A stretch of DNA of 64,000 nt from Marsupella aquatica (GCA_973895155.1 OZ316892.1:20584001-20648000); one strand, 5' to 3'. Positions 47,301-61,054 are shown, numbered from the stretch's first letter. Notes: generated from the letters alone by a model not told the origin. Numbers and translations are program-made.

Positions 47301-48108
47301 GATTTTTTCCCGATAAGAGTTGCAATGTTTCGCGGATAGCTTGCTCGGAACAGACTCTTTTCAGAATACACGAACTTTGCCATATCCGGAGATGTGACTA
47401 CAATCGAGGGTACTCCAGCTATATGAGATCTGAAGACAGGTCCATACCTGCAATCCATTTAATTGCAAAAACTTTCAGAATTTATCACACCTTAGCCCAG
47501 CTGACATTCGAATGACTGAAACTGATGATTTCTAAAGTGAAGGCTCTTACGGCAACAAGCCATTTGGGGATTCGTCCTCCAATCTCTTTGCTTCAATTTG
47601 AGAGTATCGTAATTTAGTGTTAGAGCTGGAAGGTGCACTCTCTCTAGACCCACTATCACAGGGTGGGAGAAAAGGAGTAAACTTCCCTGGTCGAAGGGAC
47701 GGGAATTGTTCGGCAGCCACAGCCCAAATTTCTGGAGAAATATTTGCCGACCTATTGACTTGAAATAGTGCGAAAAATGAATGAGCTACTTCACAATGAC
47801 TTCAGTGAATTCATCCATTCCTTGCGTCCATACGTTCATTCATTCATCGGTCTGTCGGAATGAAAGAAGTAAAGAGTTAATGTGCAACGATGGTCTTACT
47901 TCTTCACGCGAGGCGTAGCGAACTCGACAGGATCGGCATTCGCAAAAGCCAGCGTTTCTCCGATCAGGGGCCACCCCTTGGACCCTCTGGGAATTTTAGC
48001 CTTCGAGTTCCCGTAAATGCGTTGCCGCAGCGCACGATTCAGGACCACCCATAAGAGAAGGAGAACAGCGGCTCCCAGCACGATTGCCACCGCCACAGGA
48101 TCCTCCAT
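44386..48108 (-). CDS. Cytochrome P450, CYP85 clan (CYP707/CYP716-like), nine exons, complete
   Basis: Exons 48108-47900, 47447-47132, 46762-46604, 46337-46080, 45696-45610, 45354-45276, 45134-45028, 44888-44770 and 44485-44386 join at GT-AG sites in consistent phase to 477 aa, a normal plant P450 length. Seen in order: N-terminal membrane anchor (VAVAIVLGAAVLLLLWVVL), proline hinge IPRGSKGWPLIGE, I-helix FGAHDTTAT (oxygen activation), K-helix ETLR, FDPSRF, and heme loop PFAGGNHVCPG with the iron-binding Cys. Heme-loop context CPGNELAKL and the GYLIPKGW segment recall CYP707 (abscisic acid 8'-hydroxylase), while other parts recall CYP716 and CYP720 triterpenoid or diterpenoid oxidases. The substrate is therefore undecided. 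Start choice: Met at 48108 directly before the anchor; in-frame ATGs at 48120 and 48195 are alternatives. It would act on the ER membrane with P450 reductase. Confidence 0.92.
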
Positions 48109-48411
48109 TCCGTCCCACATCTTCACGTGATCCCCGCACCACGAGACGATACGTTTCACAGCCGAGACCGGGCAACTAAATCCCCCAGACATCACGATTC
48201 ACCCGAGCAAGCCAACGAACTTGCTATCAAAATCTTAGAAGTGAATATCCAAAACCCAAACCGAGCTGCCGGGTGGCAAAAAAACCGTCGAATTGTTGCT
48301 CTGGATTCGTAAGCGAAAGCAAAACCTCAATTGCTGGTTGCCGCTACCTGCTCCTACATCGCAATGCTAGGCACATGAAGAGATTCAGAACCATTAAGCT
48401 TTCCCAAAACG

Positions 48412-48419
48412 TTTATATA
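48412..48419 (-). promoter_or_regulatory. Candidate TATA box of the P450 gene
   Basis: TATATAAA on the minus strand, about 300 bases before the chosen ATG, implying a leader of roughly 190-280 nt. Confidence 0.5.
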
Positions 48420-49150
48420 ACAATTTCACAGCTCCGGTGTGCCTGTGCAGAAGGAAGGATGACCACGACGACGACCACGCATTCGAAGACCCAACCGATG
48501 ATGATTGGAAAGGCCAAGGCCTTAATTAATAACGCACACCCGCTGGACATTCTGCGAGGCCGCCCGTACTGACGATCGGTACTCAGCAGCGACTCGCCAT
48601 CTATCCGTCTCCATACTCAATCAATTAACCAATGAAACGACTGTCGCAGCAGCAGCAGCTAGACTAAAACAGCCAGATAAGAAATGCTCCACCCGTACAC
48701 TCCAATTCGTGACCATGCCTCTTTCGTCTCAGCGGCACCGTGACTCCGTCGGCACAATCATGACACACTGGATCGCAAGTCGCGACAGCCTCGACTAGTA
48801 GTAGCAACAAGAGTAGGATGAGGATGAATTGTACCTGAAACAATCGAGCTGGTCTCGAGATCACTTTCCTGAGCATCAACCATACGACAAATTCGATCGC
48901 AAGTACTCAAGTAGAGACAGCCTCGAGTCCTCGACTACCACCGTAGCAGCAAAACAAATTGGAGTGATGGCGGCATGAGGATGAATTGTACCTGAAATAG
49001 TCTCTCGCCCGAGCAGTCTCTCCAATCAGAGCAGGTATCCCGTACTCGAGCGAGAGCGAGAGCGAGCCAGAGGTGACCTCACGGACAGAGAGTATTGACG
49101 GCCGAATCGACAAGGCAGCAATTAATAAAATAATAGTGACAAACCCGACT
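48420..49150. other. Upstream region of the P450 gene
   Basis: No gene. A direct repeat of about 70-80 bp (GACAGCCTCGA through GAGGATGAATTGTACCTGAAA) occurs near 48785-48845 and again near 48915-48998. A GAGCGA run lies near 49050. Confidence 0.5.
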
Positions 49151-49179
49151 TTATCTCGACTTTAAATACCTGATGGGCC

Positions 49180-49800
49180 CCGTCGGGCTCGGGAAGGATT
49201 TGAAAGGGACTTTCTGGGCCCCACTTCGCTGCAGCCTGCCCCTCCGCTTTGCGACCCCCGTACCTGCAGCCTCGAGAAGGCTTGGACTGAATAGGTACAG
49301 TGGTGCCCGCCCCTCCCCTTTGTGACCTCCCTTACGTGCAGCCACGCGAAGGCTTCGCGTGAATAGGTGCAGCGTTGCCCGCACCTCCCTTTTGCGACTG
49401 CTTTGTGACTACTCCTTTGGCACCTGCGGGAAGGCTCCGACTGAAGAGGTACAAGTTCCTGTCCCCTACTCTTTTGCGATGCCAGTAGTAGTAGTAACGT
49501 GCAGCTGCGGGAAGGCTTCGACTGACTAGGTACACGGCCCGACCCTCTGCTTTGTGAGCCCGGTACGGAGCCGCGCGACGGCTACGCGTGAATAGGTACA
49601 AAGTGCCCGTACTTCCCCTTTGCCAGTGAGGTACTTGCAAGTACGCGACTGAGTAGGTACATGTGTCTCCCCCTCCCCTTTGCGCGGAATTGCGGAAAGG
49701 ATTGGAGTGAATAGGTACAAGTGCCAACCTCGGAATGAGCCGCGGGAAGGCTTCGCTGAATAGGTACCGGTGTGCCATTCCACACATGCGCCGCGACAAG
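49180..49800. repeat. GC-rich minisatellite, about eight irregular units
   Basis: Units of 47-81 bp share GGGAAGGCTTCG, then GTGAATAGGTAC, then a CCCCTCCCCTTTG tail. Anchors fall at about 49289, 49361, 49443, 49524, 49590, 49651, 49709 and 49758. Both its composition and its sharp right border at about 49800 differ from the surroundings. All ORFs through it are repeat translations. Confidence 0.85.
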
Positions 49801-52800
49801 GATTTTCGAGAGAATTTTTCAAGATTTTGTTTTTTTTCAGGATGAGGAATGTCTTGGAGGATGAGTAGATGCTGAGAAGATTTTTTATATAATTTCTATT
49901 TTTATTACGCTATCGTAGTTTGAGACCGTTAGATCTTACTCGATTTAAGGTGATATTCTTTCTCGCCAGGTTGACGAATGTCGGGGAAAATAAGACGATG
50001 CTAGAATTATTATTATTTTATTTATAAATTTTGTTAGATTAATTTCGAGAAGATCTCCCTAGATTCCAGGTTATTTTTCTATTTGGCCAAGGTGAGGAAT
50101 GTACTGGAGAATAGAAATGCTAAAACTATTCCTCGTGTTTGTTTCTTAGACTATTTTTTTATGACTTACACTCCCGTATAGGGTTGCTCCAACCTTAACC
50201 AATCTCCCAAATGGTTATAAAATTCTCTTAAGACTATCTTATATACATAAATGAAAAACAAATTGCAAGTACTTAAAAGTGTGAAGATTCTCATAAAAAG
50301 GTTAAATACTTTGTTGAGAAGAATAACTAATCGTTCATTTTTAGAGGTGGATTTTAGTGTAACCTCTTTGAAGCAAGAATAAATTAATTTTGGATGACTT
50401 GGTACTTGTGACTTATTGCTTATTCCTTTACCAAGTAATGGCTCACTTCTATCCCACATGCCATATTTCTAGTAGACATGATAGCTTCTAATTAAACTAT
50501 TGTGAATATATTTTGTTCATTTGGAAAATAAATATATATGTAAAGGGGGGGGTTCTCTATCAAGAAAATTACAAATTTTTCAAAAAAATACAACATTACA
50601 AACATTAAGATGGGGTACAAACAATTCCAAAGTCCAAAAGTACAAAGGATGCACCTTGTCTAGAACAAATCAAAACAAAAATACATCTCAAAAATCTCAA
50701 TAATACAAAGTAACCTGAGTAGGGTCCTTAACAAGGTAACACCAAAAAAGGCTCCCTACTATAGCATTCAGATAGATTGAGTCTAATGGGATTTGAGCAA
50801 CAAGTTAATGGAAACACACAAAGCCTTGTTATAAAGTTAGTTGATTGTACTGTTTTTTTCTGGCAAACCCTCCTGCACCTTGGATTTGATCCTGGCGGAT
50901 GGCCTGGATTTTTCACAAATTTCCCTTACTTACCACTACCGATGATGGAAAGCTTCCCTCACTAATGTGCAGGAAAGTCAAGCAAAAGACAGTCCTTGGA
51001 GTTTGGTGATTTAGTGAGTTGTTTTGAAGTCTAACTTTCTTACTACTACTCAGAATCTGGCCTTCTTGATACCTTGGAAAGCTCTTGGCAAGGCAATGAA
51101 TATTGTATGAAATGTAGCCCAAATGGTAATTTTTTTAGAAAGTTAGCCATGCTAAGGTTTTTACATTTTTCTTCAAGTTTCCTGCGCATTTGGTGATTGT
51201 GCGAGTTAAGTGATTTTGCAAATCATTTTGGCTCGTAACTTTCTTCATCCTACTCTGCTTTTGGACTTCTTGATGGCTTTGGAAAACTCTTGGCAAGGTG
51301 GTGAACATCAATCCAAATTCTGGTGATTTTTTGAGGTGTTTTGGCTCATAACTTTCTTTATCCCGCTCAGATTCTGGCCTTCTTGACGTCTCTGGAAAGC
51401 TCTTGGCATGCAATAAAGCTTCATCCTAATTTCGACCCAAATGGTCAACTTCTGAGAAAATCCCCCCCCCCCATTTTGGTCTTGATGTTTTCCTTCAAGC
51501 TTCATGCAAAGTTTGGATGCACCCTCTTTTAACCAGTTGCAAGCCCTATCCACATCACTTTTGCCTGATCTTCAATTTTTCTCAACTGATTTAATTATTT
51601 GGCTCTTCTCATGTCTAGCAACATTGATACTCATAGTTGCCCAGATGGTCTAGTATCCACAATAGCCCCTCCACGGACGCCCGTGCTTTCCCACTAAGTC
51701 TTATTCGTCACTACCTAACCGCCTTGCCTCCAGGACATGTTCATGGCCCAAATAAACTAGCTCGTCCTATTTAAACGTCAGGACGGTCAGTTTGGCCTCA
51801 ACTATAGCAACCATCTCCAAGGTTCCAACTCATTTGAGAGTCTTGGGGCCAAATGCACTTGGACCTTGACACCCATGCCTACACTGCATTGTCTCCCCAA
51901 TGCAAGTTCCCGCGAGAAACTAAACATAACTTGGCTGCTATTTTGGCAGGATTTGGCAAGTACGTGAGCAAGAAAGTCTTCGCAAACCTCAAGATGCAAA
52001 GGCGTCCCTAGATTGACCTAGTTGAGCTCAAGATGATATAATCCTCCTCAAGATCTTTCCAACACATCCAAGAAGTTTGTAAGAAGAGGAGTTATTGTAA
52101 TTTCCATTTAACGTTTCTTTTTAGTGTCTTGACCACCGCGACTCACCATTGGGGCTCGCCCTTGGCCCCCAGAGAGACACCACTACTCTCATATATGCTT
52201 CTAGAGGCCCCGCTAGAGGCCTGTCACTCCGAACCACTTTTGGTCTCCTATAGTTGGACCGGTCCTCAACCTGGACTCCAACCCGATCGTATGGACACAT
52301 AACTAACTTGCTATGCCCATAACTTTCTAGCTAGACGTCCGTAAGTGAAGTGCCTTAGCTTGTTATTGGGCCAACCCAGTGCTCATGCCAAGGTCCTCAA
52401 AACCTACAGTCTGAGGTCTCAAATGGACACACGAGCATCACATCGTATCTCATGTGCCATACGTTTGTTGCGCATGAAGTAAACTTTCTAAGGCTTGGGC
52501 CCAAGAGGAGCTCTCACTCGAGCCCTTAGAACTTAAAGTTTGTCCAGGGGTCCGAAAGGTCCATCCTAAGTTTAGCCCTTCCCATGACCCAATTAGCTCA
52601 TGTGCTAGTCTAAGCCCTTAGTATGCATCACTAGCTTAGTGCAATGTTTTGTTGCCCACTAGTCTCCCCATACTCAGTCCCCATTGGATGGCCGTTCTAG
52701 GGGCCTCGACTATAAAGGCCTAAATAACATCACCAATTGTAACTAGTAAGTAACCAAAATGATAAAAATTTACTTTTATTGCAATGAAAGTAAATTCATT

Positions 52801-55467
52801 CCTAACATGAAAAGGATTTTATCATCAATCAATAAATGAGACTCAATCGATTTGATCTTCATGAGTAGAAACCATTGATCAAGTCTCCATTTTTTGAACT
52901 CTTTTTTTCTCTGATCTGACCAAGAAGGGTAGTTTGATTTTATGAATCTATGTGCAGTACAATTTGAGGCTGAGAGCTTGTGAAGATAATATAATCACCG
53001 TATAATGGTTTAGGGTGCAATGATGAATAATATGTCATGGGTGCTAATAGATGTTGCCTCTCCAATGAGAACTACATTCTCATAAAAGTACATTGGGACT
53101 TTTCTCATTACAATTGCCAAATTCATCCCAGGCTCATTTGATTTCAGGTTTGTATGTTGACACCATAACATCCTCAGGCTTTCCATAGCCTCATGTGTCG
53201 TTGATAAGACAGTGAATCAAGTTGATCAAAACCTTTATACCAATTGGTATGATTCCAATACCAAAATCCAATGTCAAAATATTTTGCACAAAAATCCAAA
53301 AACTCGTGTCCAAATAGTATAGGAAATATCACTTTTCCTCGCATGCATTAACCCTTTGAATTCTTCAATTGTTTTGATAATCCAATTGAGAACACTACAT
53401 TATTTTCAACATGATTGTTTTTTATCATCGTTGGTCAACACTACTTGAAGGAGCACATTCAGATTATGTGATTGCATGCACGACCAAATTGCAACATCAA
53501 AATTGCAGATGCAAAATTCCAAAAATCATCAAAACAAAGCATCTGATACATGATCTTATACTTGACTCAAACTCTAGCACTTTGGTCAAGGTTTTCGGTT
53601 GAATAAAACACTTAATCATAATTTTGTTTACTTCAAGAATGAGAAATTTCTTCGCCTATACACTTGTAAGGAGAAAATTGATAAAAAAATTATTTAAAAC
53701 ACCCTAAACTTTGCTACGTATATCTAGACATCATTATAAACATGCTCTAATGAGATCTAGAGCTTAAACTTCCGCGACACTCTTGGAGGAAGCTTTTTTG
53801 TATAGCCATTAAAGTTCTTCCTAGATATGGATAGACATTATCCATTATTTATAAAGTTTTCCAAATGTGATGGCCCATACAACTCCTTGTCCATAATTAC
53901 AAGTGATATCGCTTACGTGGTGGATAGATGTGTAAGAGATTAGTATTGAATCAAGGAAAATGCATTGTACTTTGGAAAATGTTTACACAAAACTATTTAA
54001 GAAATAAGAAATTATACCTCGCGTCCTTAGGAATGGAAGTGGCACATTCAATCAATAATCAGCGTAGGTCTCATTGGTTTGGTCTCCATCTCCATCCATT
54101 AATGTCTTTTATGAGGTGAATTCAATCTATACACTCTTTGCGGTAGCTCCGTGATCTAGGTCTTCCTTTTCAGGAATGGAGATGGAATCATTGGCACCGG
54201 TATCAACCGTGGGTGACAACCCACGAGCTATAGGTAAACAATCCTCAATGACACGGCTATTCCAAATGTGTGGGTGATTGGTCCTCAAGTGGAAAAGAGG
54301 ACTTCTGGTGGGCAAGTAGTGAATCCGAAGGCTCTTCTATTCTTTCGTAGGCGCCATACAAAAATGTATTTTTTATTGAGTGACATCTTATTAGAAGGCT
54401 CTATGTATTTGGAGGTGTCTTCCATAATAGACTTGTAATACTCCTTTCCATTCCAAGCGTGTAGCTTTAACTCCTCTGAAAAATAAGTATCCCAAAGTTG
54501 GATCATTGGAATGTTGTTCTTCCAGGGTATATACTATTTGAGGAAATTTGGAATTGCAACCAAGTCATATCTTCCATTCTGTCCATGGGGAATCCTTTCT
54601 AATTGTGTGTTATTGCTCCCCTCACCACTAGTTTCACTATTTTTTTGTTATTAGAACTACACCTTCTTTGTTATTCTACTTAGCTTTTGAGTAACTGCTT
54701 TGTCAAGGAGAGGTCCGTTTACTTCATGAATATCTTCATTTCCCCCAAATTGGCATTGCCACCTTGTCCACCTTGATTGTTCCCCTCCTTATTAGTCGGA
54801 TAATCTCTTGGGGGTTCTTGCGTGTGATTATCAAAGTCCATGTCATTGTCTAGATCTTTTGCATCTTTCTCACTCTCCATTTCTTCTCTGACATCCTCTT
54901 TGCATCCCGCTTTGCATTCCTCAACCCTCTTCTCATTGGAATAGTCAGTGGTGTCAAGGAGTTTTGCTTTGTTCTTCTACTTAGGGTCACCATTACCCTC
55001 ACTTTTCACCATTACCCTCATTGTCATCCAACCCTTCCTCCTTTTTCTCCTCTTTTTGTTTACCATTTTGCGATTTGTTTGTGCTCTCCTCTTCAACTTC
55101 ACTTCTCAATATTATTTTTGCAATCTTGTCCTTCATTTCAATTGGATTGAGAGAAATGGTTTTTGACATTTCTTGTTGGAAGTTGATTGTCCTCAAGGTT
55201 CTCCTATGAGCTTGACACCAAAATCGCATAGGCACCATTTCATGGACAAACATTACAAATAATTTGTAAACAACTCTTTAACTACAAGAGTGATTGTTTA
55301 ATGCCACCACTTATAGCAGCAAACCCCTTGTTGTAGCCAATTTACCTCTTAGAGGGACTAACCTAGGTTAGCGACTATCTTTGTCGTTGTCAATCCTACC
55401 CACTCACTACCATCCGTGCTTGCTTGCTAGTCCCACTTGAGCCTTACTCGGACCACTTATCCCCTCA
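49801..55467. other. Repeat-rich, degenerate DNA without intact genes
   Basis: AT-rich non-coding DNA. A diverged AAATGGT...GTTTTGGCTCATAACTTTCTT...CTTGGCAAGG segment recurs at about 51030-51110, 51220-51300 and 51335-51420. Short minus-strand fragments around 54.1-55.25 kb (for example LKLHAWNGKEYYKSIM and a Lys/Glu-rich stretch ending near 55000) look like pieces of a retroelement polyprotein, but I cannot assign a family. Confidence 0.4.
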
Positions 55468-55757
55468 GGGGTCTCACTATTTGGGGACCTCCCCATCACC
55501 TACGACGTTTTTAGGCCTCTGACCACCTAAAATGTAAGATTTTTTAAAAAACATTTAACCCTACAAAGTTGGAATATTTTTGGAATATTCTAAAAATTGG
55601 ATAAAAACAACCCTAATGTTCTTATAAGTCTCAAAATTCAATTTAAAAGACCCTATTGTTCTTCTACAAAAGTTCTTAAGTTTTCCCATAGAACCACTAA
55701 AATGACCTTATTCTTTGTCGCACATGATATGTCATTTTTGTGGAAGTGAAACCCCCC
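55468..55757 (+). repeat. Repeat copy A, about 290 bp (possible LTR fragment)
   Basis: From GGGGTCTCACTAT to TTTGTGGAAGTGAAACCCCC, it recurs in the same orientation at 63250-63494. Diverged copies 8 kb apart could be the two LTRs of a retroelement or members of a dispersed repeat. Confidence 0.6.
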
Positions 55758-58700
55758 CAATGGCCGTGTCGCCCCCTTAATTTGTAACATCAATCCTGAC
55801 ATGTCTCTTTCAACTTTTGGATGTCACTTGTTAGCCGGTTCATGTGTTGGCTTAGGGATGCCTCCTCCTTTTGAGTCAATCCACATCAGCCTTGAAGGTG
55901 TCAATCTTGGCCTCGTCTCTTTGCTCCCTTGCGTTGGCTTCCTCGACATCCTTTTGCCAGCTAACTCGCAAACCTTTACATTATTGATATATTTGGATCC
56001 AAAGTTGGGCTATCTCTGCATCCTTCCTGGCTGCAGCTTGGATGACCAAGGTTAGTTGGGCCTCATAGTCAAACACCTTGGCCAAAACAAACCTCAATTA
56101 GGGTTAGATGGTGTACAAATTTGCCTCATTAGCCTTGAATATGTCCCTAAGTCGGATGGCCTCGGTATGGAATTGGGCTATTTGCTCCTCCGCTTTGGAT
56201 CGGATCAGTCGCGAACACAACTTTCACCTACTTGTAATTTCTCCGACGTTGCCAACTCTAGCGTTGAGCCCCTCTTAGATTTGCTATCATCCTGACCATT
56301 ATGGATGCAACTAACAAAGAGAAGGCTAGTAAGAGCAAGGACAAGACTTGAGGAAAAGTGTGCTCCAATTAAACTCTATTGGACCTGATGCCAATCGTGA
56401 AAAAATGAACTATTTATTCAACGGATTACCATAAGGGCCCCAGAAGCCTCACATGAGCCCAGTCATGGGGCCGCATATATTCCTCGGCCAATGGACCAAG
56501 GGGCCAAAAGGTATGGCCGATTCAAGTTGCATACTTGTAGTTTGGGGCTGTTGCCGATCACAAAAAATGAACCATTTTTCCAACAATCACCAGAGGGGAC
56601 CCAAGAAGCCCCACATGAGCCCAATCACGGGGCCTCATATTTCTCGGCCAACAAACCTAGGGGCCATAAGTTATGGCTGATTCAAGTTGCATGCTTGTAG
56701 TTTGGGCCCGTTGTCGGTCATAGAAAAATAAACTATTTTTCCAATGGATAATCATAGGGGCTCTAAAAACCCCAATTACCCAATTATGGGGTCATATATT
56801 TCTCGATCAATGAACCCAGGGACCAAAAGTTATGGCCAATTCAAGTTGCATGCTTGTAGTTTGGGCCCGTTACCGATCATGGAAAAGGACCACCATAGGG
56901 GCCCAAGAAACCTCACATGAGCCCAATCATGGGGTCGTATATTTTTTAGCCAACGGACCAAGGGGCCAAAAGTTATGGCCGATTTAGAATCGACTAGAGT
57001 TGTCGCGCATTGAGGGACACGCCTGGACCAAAGGGGGATTGCCTGGACCAGGGGGGTTGTCAGACCAGAGCAAGATTTTAGGTCATAACTATTAGCCCTC
57101 TATGCCATAATTTGTGTTGAGACGTCAAGTTACAGAGGGTTGTTGATTTGAGCTAAGTGACGGAGCTCACTGACCCTTGTATATGGGGCCAAAGATAGGG
57201 GACCAAAGCTGGTTCGAGGATGGCAGGTCAACAGATGCATACATAAGGGGAGTGATACTCTCAAATTTGAGCTCGAGCTAATCAGGATCGACCAAGATAA
57301 GTCATTTCAAGTTTTGGAGCGGAAACAAGCATAACTCGATGACCGGATCTTGGAGAATGCTTGGGATTGTTGGAAAGCTAATGAATAAAGCTACCTTATG
57401 GTGCTCTCTAATAGGGGCATTTAGGTGGTTTTGAAGCTTACAATGGGGGGAATTTCTCTTATTGATTCGAAGTCAAATAGTAACTAAATCGCATTTGGTT
57501 CCCACGGGGGCATGATGTTGGGGAGGTAGTAGACTCTGGGGGATTCCATTGAGATCTGGTCCCAATACATGGTGAGAGTTTGAACAAAACCCGGTTCCTT
57601 TGAGAGGTGGCTAAGAACTAGAAATTAAAATGTCCCGACATGTTACTACTAGCTTGTGACAAACTACGTTTGGGCCATGGGCATGTCTTGGAGACAGGGC
57701 GGTCAGCCATTGACGGATAGAAAGTGAAGAAGCTTGGGCGGCATCCAATAGATAGACTATTCCGGACGAACGGTGATGCCGACCTTAGCTTCAGCTTATG
57801 GTAAGGCCATGCAGGCTTAGGAGGCTCTATCAGCTGACCTACTTACTAATGACTGTTGAGCTTGATGCAAGACAATAATCTTGGGAGTTCTGAGATCAAG
57901 ACGAGCTACTTACCGATTGGTTGGTTGCTTGTGTAGATAGTAAAGACCGTTGAGCGACAGTCATGCTGACAAGGGCAAGTGCGGCTCCATATGGGAGTGG
58001 TCGCTAATGACAAGCAGTATAGTCAAAGGAAACTTGCCACATGGCTTGGTTTAGCACATCCAAGGCCGCGATTGTTGTGGCGTCAAGCAACAGGGAAGAG
58101 GCAATAATATTTGGCCTCAAGCTCAGAGTTGCCGCCATGGGTACTAGACACCTGGCTTGGGTTTGGGGTCTTCACCCATTTGGACCTCATAATCTCCACC
58201 TCATTGCATTGCGGGAGCAATCATCCATCAAAACAAGCATTACACCACTCCAAGATGATCTCAGGCCATCTGCACCTTGCCCTTGAAGTACGCATGTCGT
58301 TCCATCTCCTCGTGGATCTTCTTGGAAAAAATTGCCCACTCTCTTGGCAAGTATTTCTCAACCCAAATTACCTGGGCCGTGGATATCTGTACCCAATGCT
58401 CCATCATGTGGAGGGCGTACCTTTGAAACTTGAGCCGCTCCTCTATATCTGGCCTGATACACCTTTTCAAGAGGAAGCCCTTGCCTACATACCCGTCGGG
58501 TGAGAAGCTAGAGGAATGGTTCCTTGCCACTTATCCTTCTGGTCGAGCTTCTGGTGCCCAAAATTCCACCTTGTCTATACCTTTGGGCAAGCCAAAGATG
58601 ACTTTGAGTCGCTCTTTGGCCAAGACATCAAGCACCCTTGTGCTTGCATTTCATGGTGGGCCTCGTTGTAGTTGGTTACAAATTCCATTATGCCTTGCCC

Positions 58701-60832
58701 ATAGTACCAACAAGTGTTCTAGGGTAAGGCCACAAGGTGCTCAAATCTGTGGGCCTTTATGTAAGCCACATACTTCAATGGTGAAGGATGTTATAGTGAA
58801 CGTTCTCCCCCATCCGATGCATGGTGAGCTTGGCCATGATCAAGTCAGCCATGGAGACTAGCTTCTTTGTCCTCTTCCTACTTTGATGATATGCCAAGGG
58901 TGAGAGTTCTTCGTCCTCCCTATTTGTTCATTGCAGTAAGCATTCCACCATTAGTATTGGTGCCGTGGTGGCAACTATTATTGCGTTGTCTACTAAGATT
59001 GCTACTTGGGTTTGTGTAACTTGGGCGGGTTGGAGAGCCAAGGCCATGGCTAGAGATTGGCAGACAAGGAGATGGATTTCTCATGTGAACTTATGTTCAT
59101 TGCAATTTTCACTAATCATACCTAATTGGATGGTGTGACCGGATCGAGGTGTGAATAACTAAACGATTCCCAAGGTGGCACCTATTGTTGCTACTAGCTA
59201 CTAGGGCAATTCAATGCCAGGATGATGATGAGAGCGCCATGGGAGTCAAAGTCCCAACTACTAAGTCTAATTGTGCCAGCTTTTGGGATGGTACCCAGTA
59301 ACAGCCCAAGGGTGAATCAAACCGCTGATGATAAACTCCTATACCCTTGTCAAAGTGGTGATGCCACAAGTCTACGGTCCCCGGGATCTTGAAGATGCCC
59401 TTGGGAAACCAAAGGAGGGCTTCTCCAATTCCAAGGTACTTATCTGCCTCAGAGGAGAATTTGGTGATGATCTCAGCTTGATGGTACTTGGACTCGTAAG
59501 GAAGGAAGAGGTATTGTTGTTGTTGTAATAGGGGTGAGCATAAATGTGGATAAGCCCTGCATAGTCCTTCTCGGCTTCCCACCATCACGGGTTGTACTAT
59601 GTGCTGTAAGCCAACGTAAGAACATAAAAATAGCTTTTCTAACTTTAAAACTTGAAATTTGATCCCTTTAAGAACATAATTGGAATAGTTTGAATGGTTT
59701 AATAACTTTGAGAGGTTTAGAGTCCCTTACTCTATACAACTCAAGTTTCCTTGCAGGAAAAATAAATAAATCAACAAAACATAAACAAAGTAAACTTCTG
59801 AGTTATAGATGAAAGTAAGTCTAGATTTAGTCAAATTTATTATCAGTTTAATACTGCCACTCCTTTAGAAAGGATTATGATCTTATCATATGCAAAATGG
59901 AAATTATCTTTGTCTATCTATCCTTCCTCTAAATCCATAACAACATTGAATGAAAGAATCATGCTCATCAAACCCAAAGTAGGTTTCTAGTTGCAAGTAC
60001 TAAGATATCCACAAAAATGCTATCAACATGGATTCATCTTCGACGATGTCTTGGGGTTTTAAACTACTCGAGAGGCACTGGGCTTTGCTGCCTGAACTAT
60101 ACAAACACAAAAATACTTAAAGTTCCACTTGGATGATCCCCGTAAAGTATTAGAGCTTCTTCCGAAGATACTATAACATTATACGACTCTTCTCCAAACT
60201 TTCTTATTAAGATTTCCCTACACGCTATCTTCCTTCGCACAATAATCTTTAGACTCAAGGAAGACATCAAATTTAAGATTGGACTTGGGACTTGATTCAA
60301 ATCCATCTTTTCTAATACAAAATATAGATAGTACACACCCACTCTTCTTCATAAGTAACTACGGGATATATGAGTGGAATATTTGAATTCATAACCATGG
60401 TGGCAAAATCTATACCAAATTGATACATAAGCGTTTGACGCATTACATTTTTATCCAAACAATGTAATCTAATAAAAAATGGGTTGACAACCACTCCCGG
60501 TGGTCTATGCACTCTTGGCAACCCATGCAACATCATTCACAATCTATGGGAATAGTTAAACCTAAGGTACAAGTTAATCTTTGATAATATATCCTTAATA
60601 CAAGCGACATAGCCGTCCTTGCCAGATTTGAGTATTTAATTTAAGGTGCTCAAGTGGTGGCATAGCCCTCCATGACCATAAGAAAAATCCTCAATTCCTT
60701 CCATCATGAAAACCGGTGGCATAGCCCTCCGTTATATCAAGGCAAACCATGGACTCCACTCTCAATAGTGGGAACACAATGCCCTATGGGAAGCAAGTTC
60801 CCTTCTATTTATACTTTGAAATGTTGATCACC
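55758..60832. other. Degenerate retroelement-like interior
   Basis: On the minus strand, 55.8-56.0 kb reads as coiled-coil-like fragments (VEEANAREQRDEAKIDTF, then MNRLTSDIQKLKETCQD) interrupted by stops and a frame change, resembling a retroelement gag region. ORF pieces at 58261-58530 and 59211-59588 (-) have protein-like composition but no motif I recognise. No reverse transcriptase or integrase motif is visible. Confidence 0.4.
56388..56990. repeat. Tandem repeat, about 160-bp unit, nearly four copies
   Basis: Units share TTCAAGTTGCATGCTTGTAG, GGGCCAAAAGTTATGGCC and CACATGAGCCCAATCA. Anchors at 56521, 56681 and 56840 give periods of 160 and 159 bp. The copies are diverged. Confidence 0.85.
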
Positions 60833-61054
60833 CACAATTTGCTAGCCCACTTTTTTGCCCACTATCTTAGCACACTATTTTGTAAAGTGGACTATCCACA
60901 ATTTGCTAGCCCACTATTTTGCCCACTATCTTAGCACACTGTTTTGTAAAGTGGACTATACACAATTTGCTAGTCCACTATTTTGCCCACTATCTTAGCA
61001 CACTATTTTGTAAAGTGGACTATCCACAATTTGCTAGCCCACTATTTTGGCACA
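60833..61054. repeat. Tandem repeat, 64-bp unit, three and a half copies
   Basis: Units start CACAATTTGCTAG at 60833, 60897, 60961 and 61025, an exact 64-bp period with very few differences. Near identity implies recent amplification. Confidence 0.95.

Noticed and set aside
49151-49822. Minus-strand ORFs with repeating YLFSRSLPA
   Set aside because: Translations of the GC-rich minisatellite.
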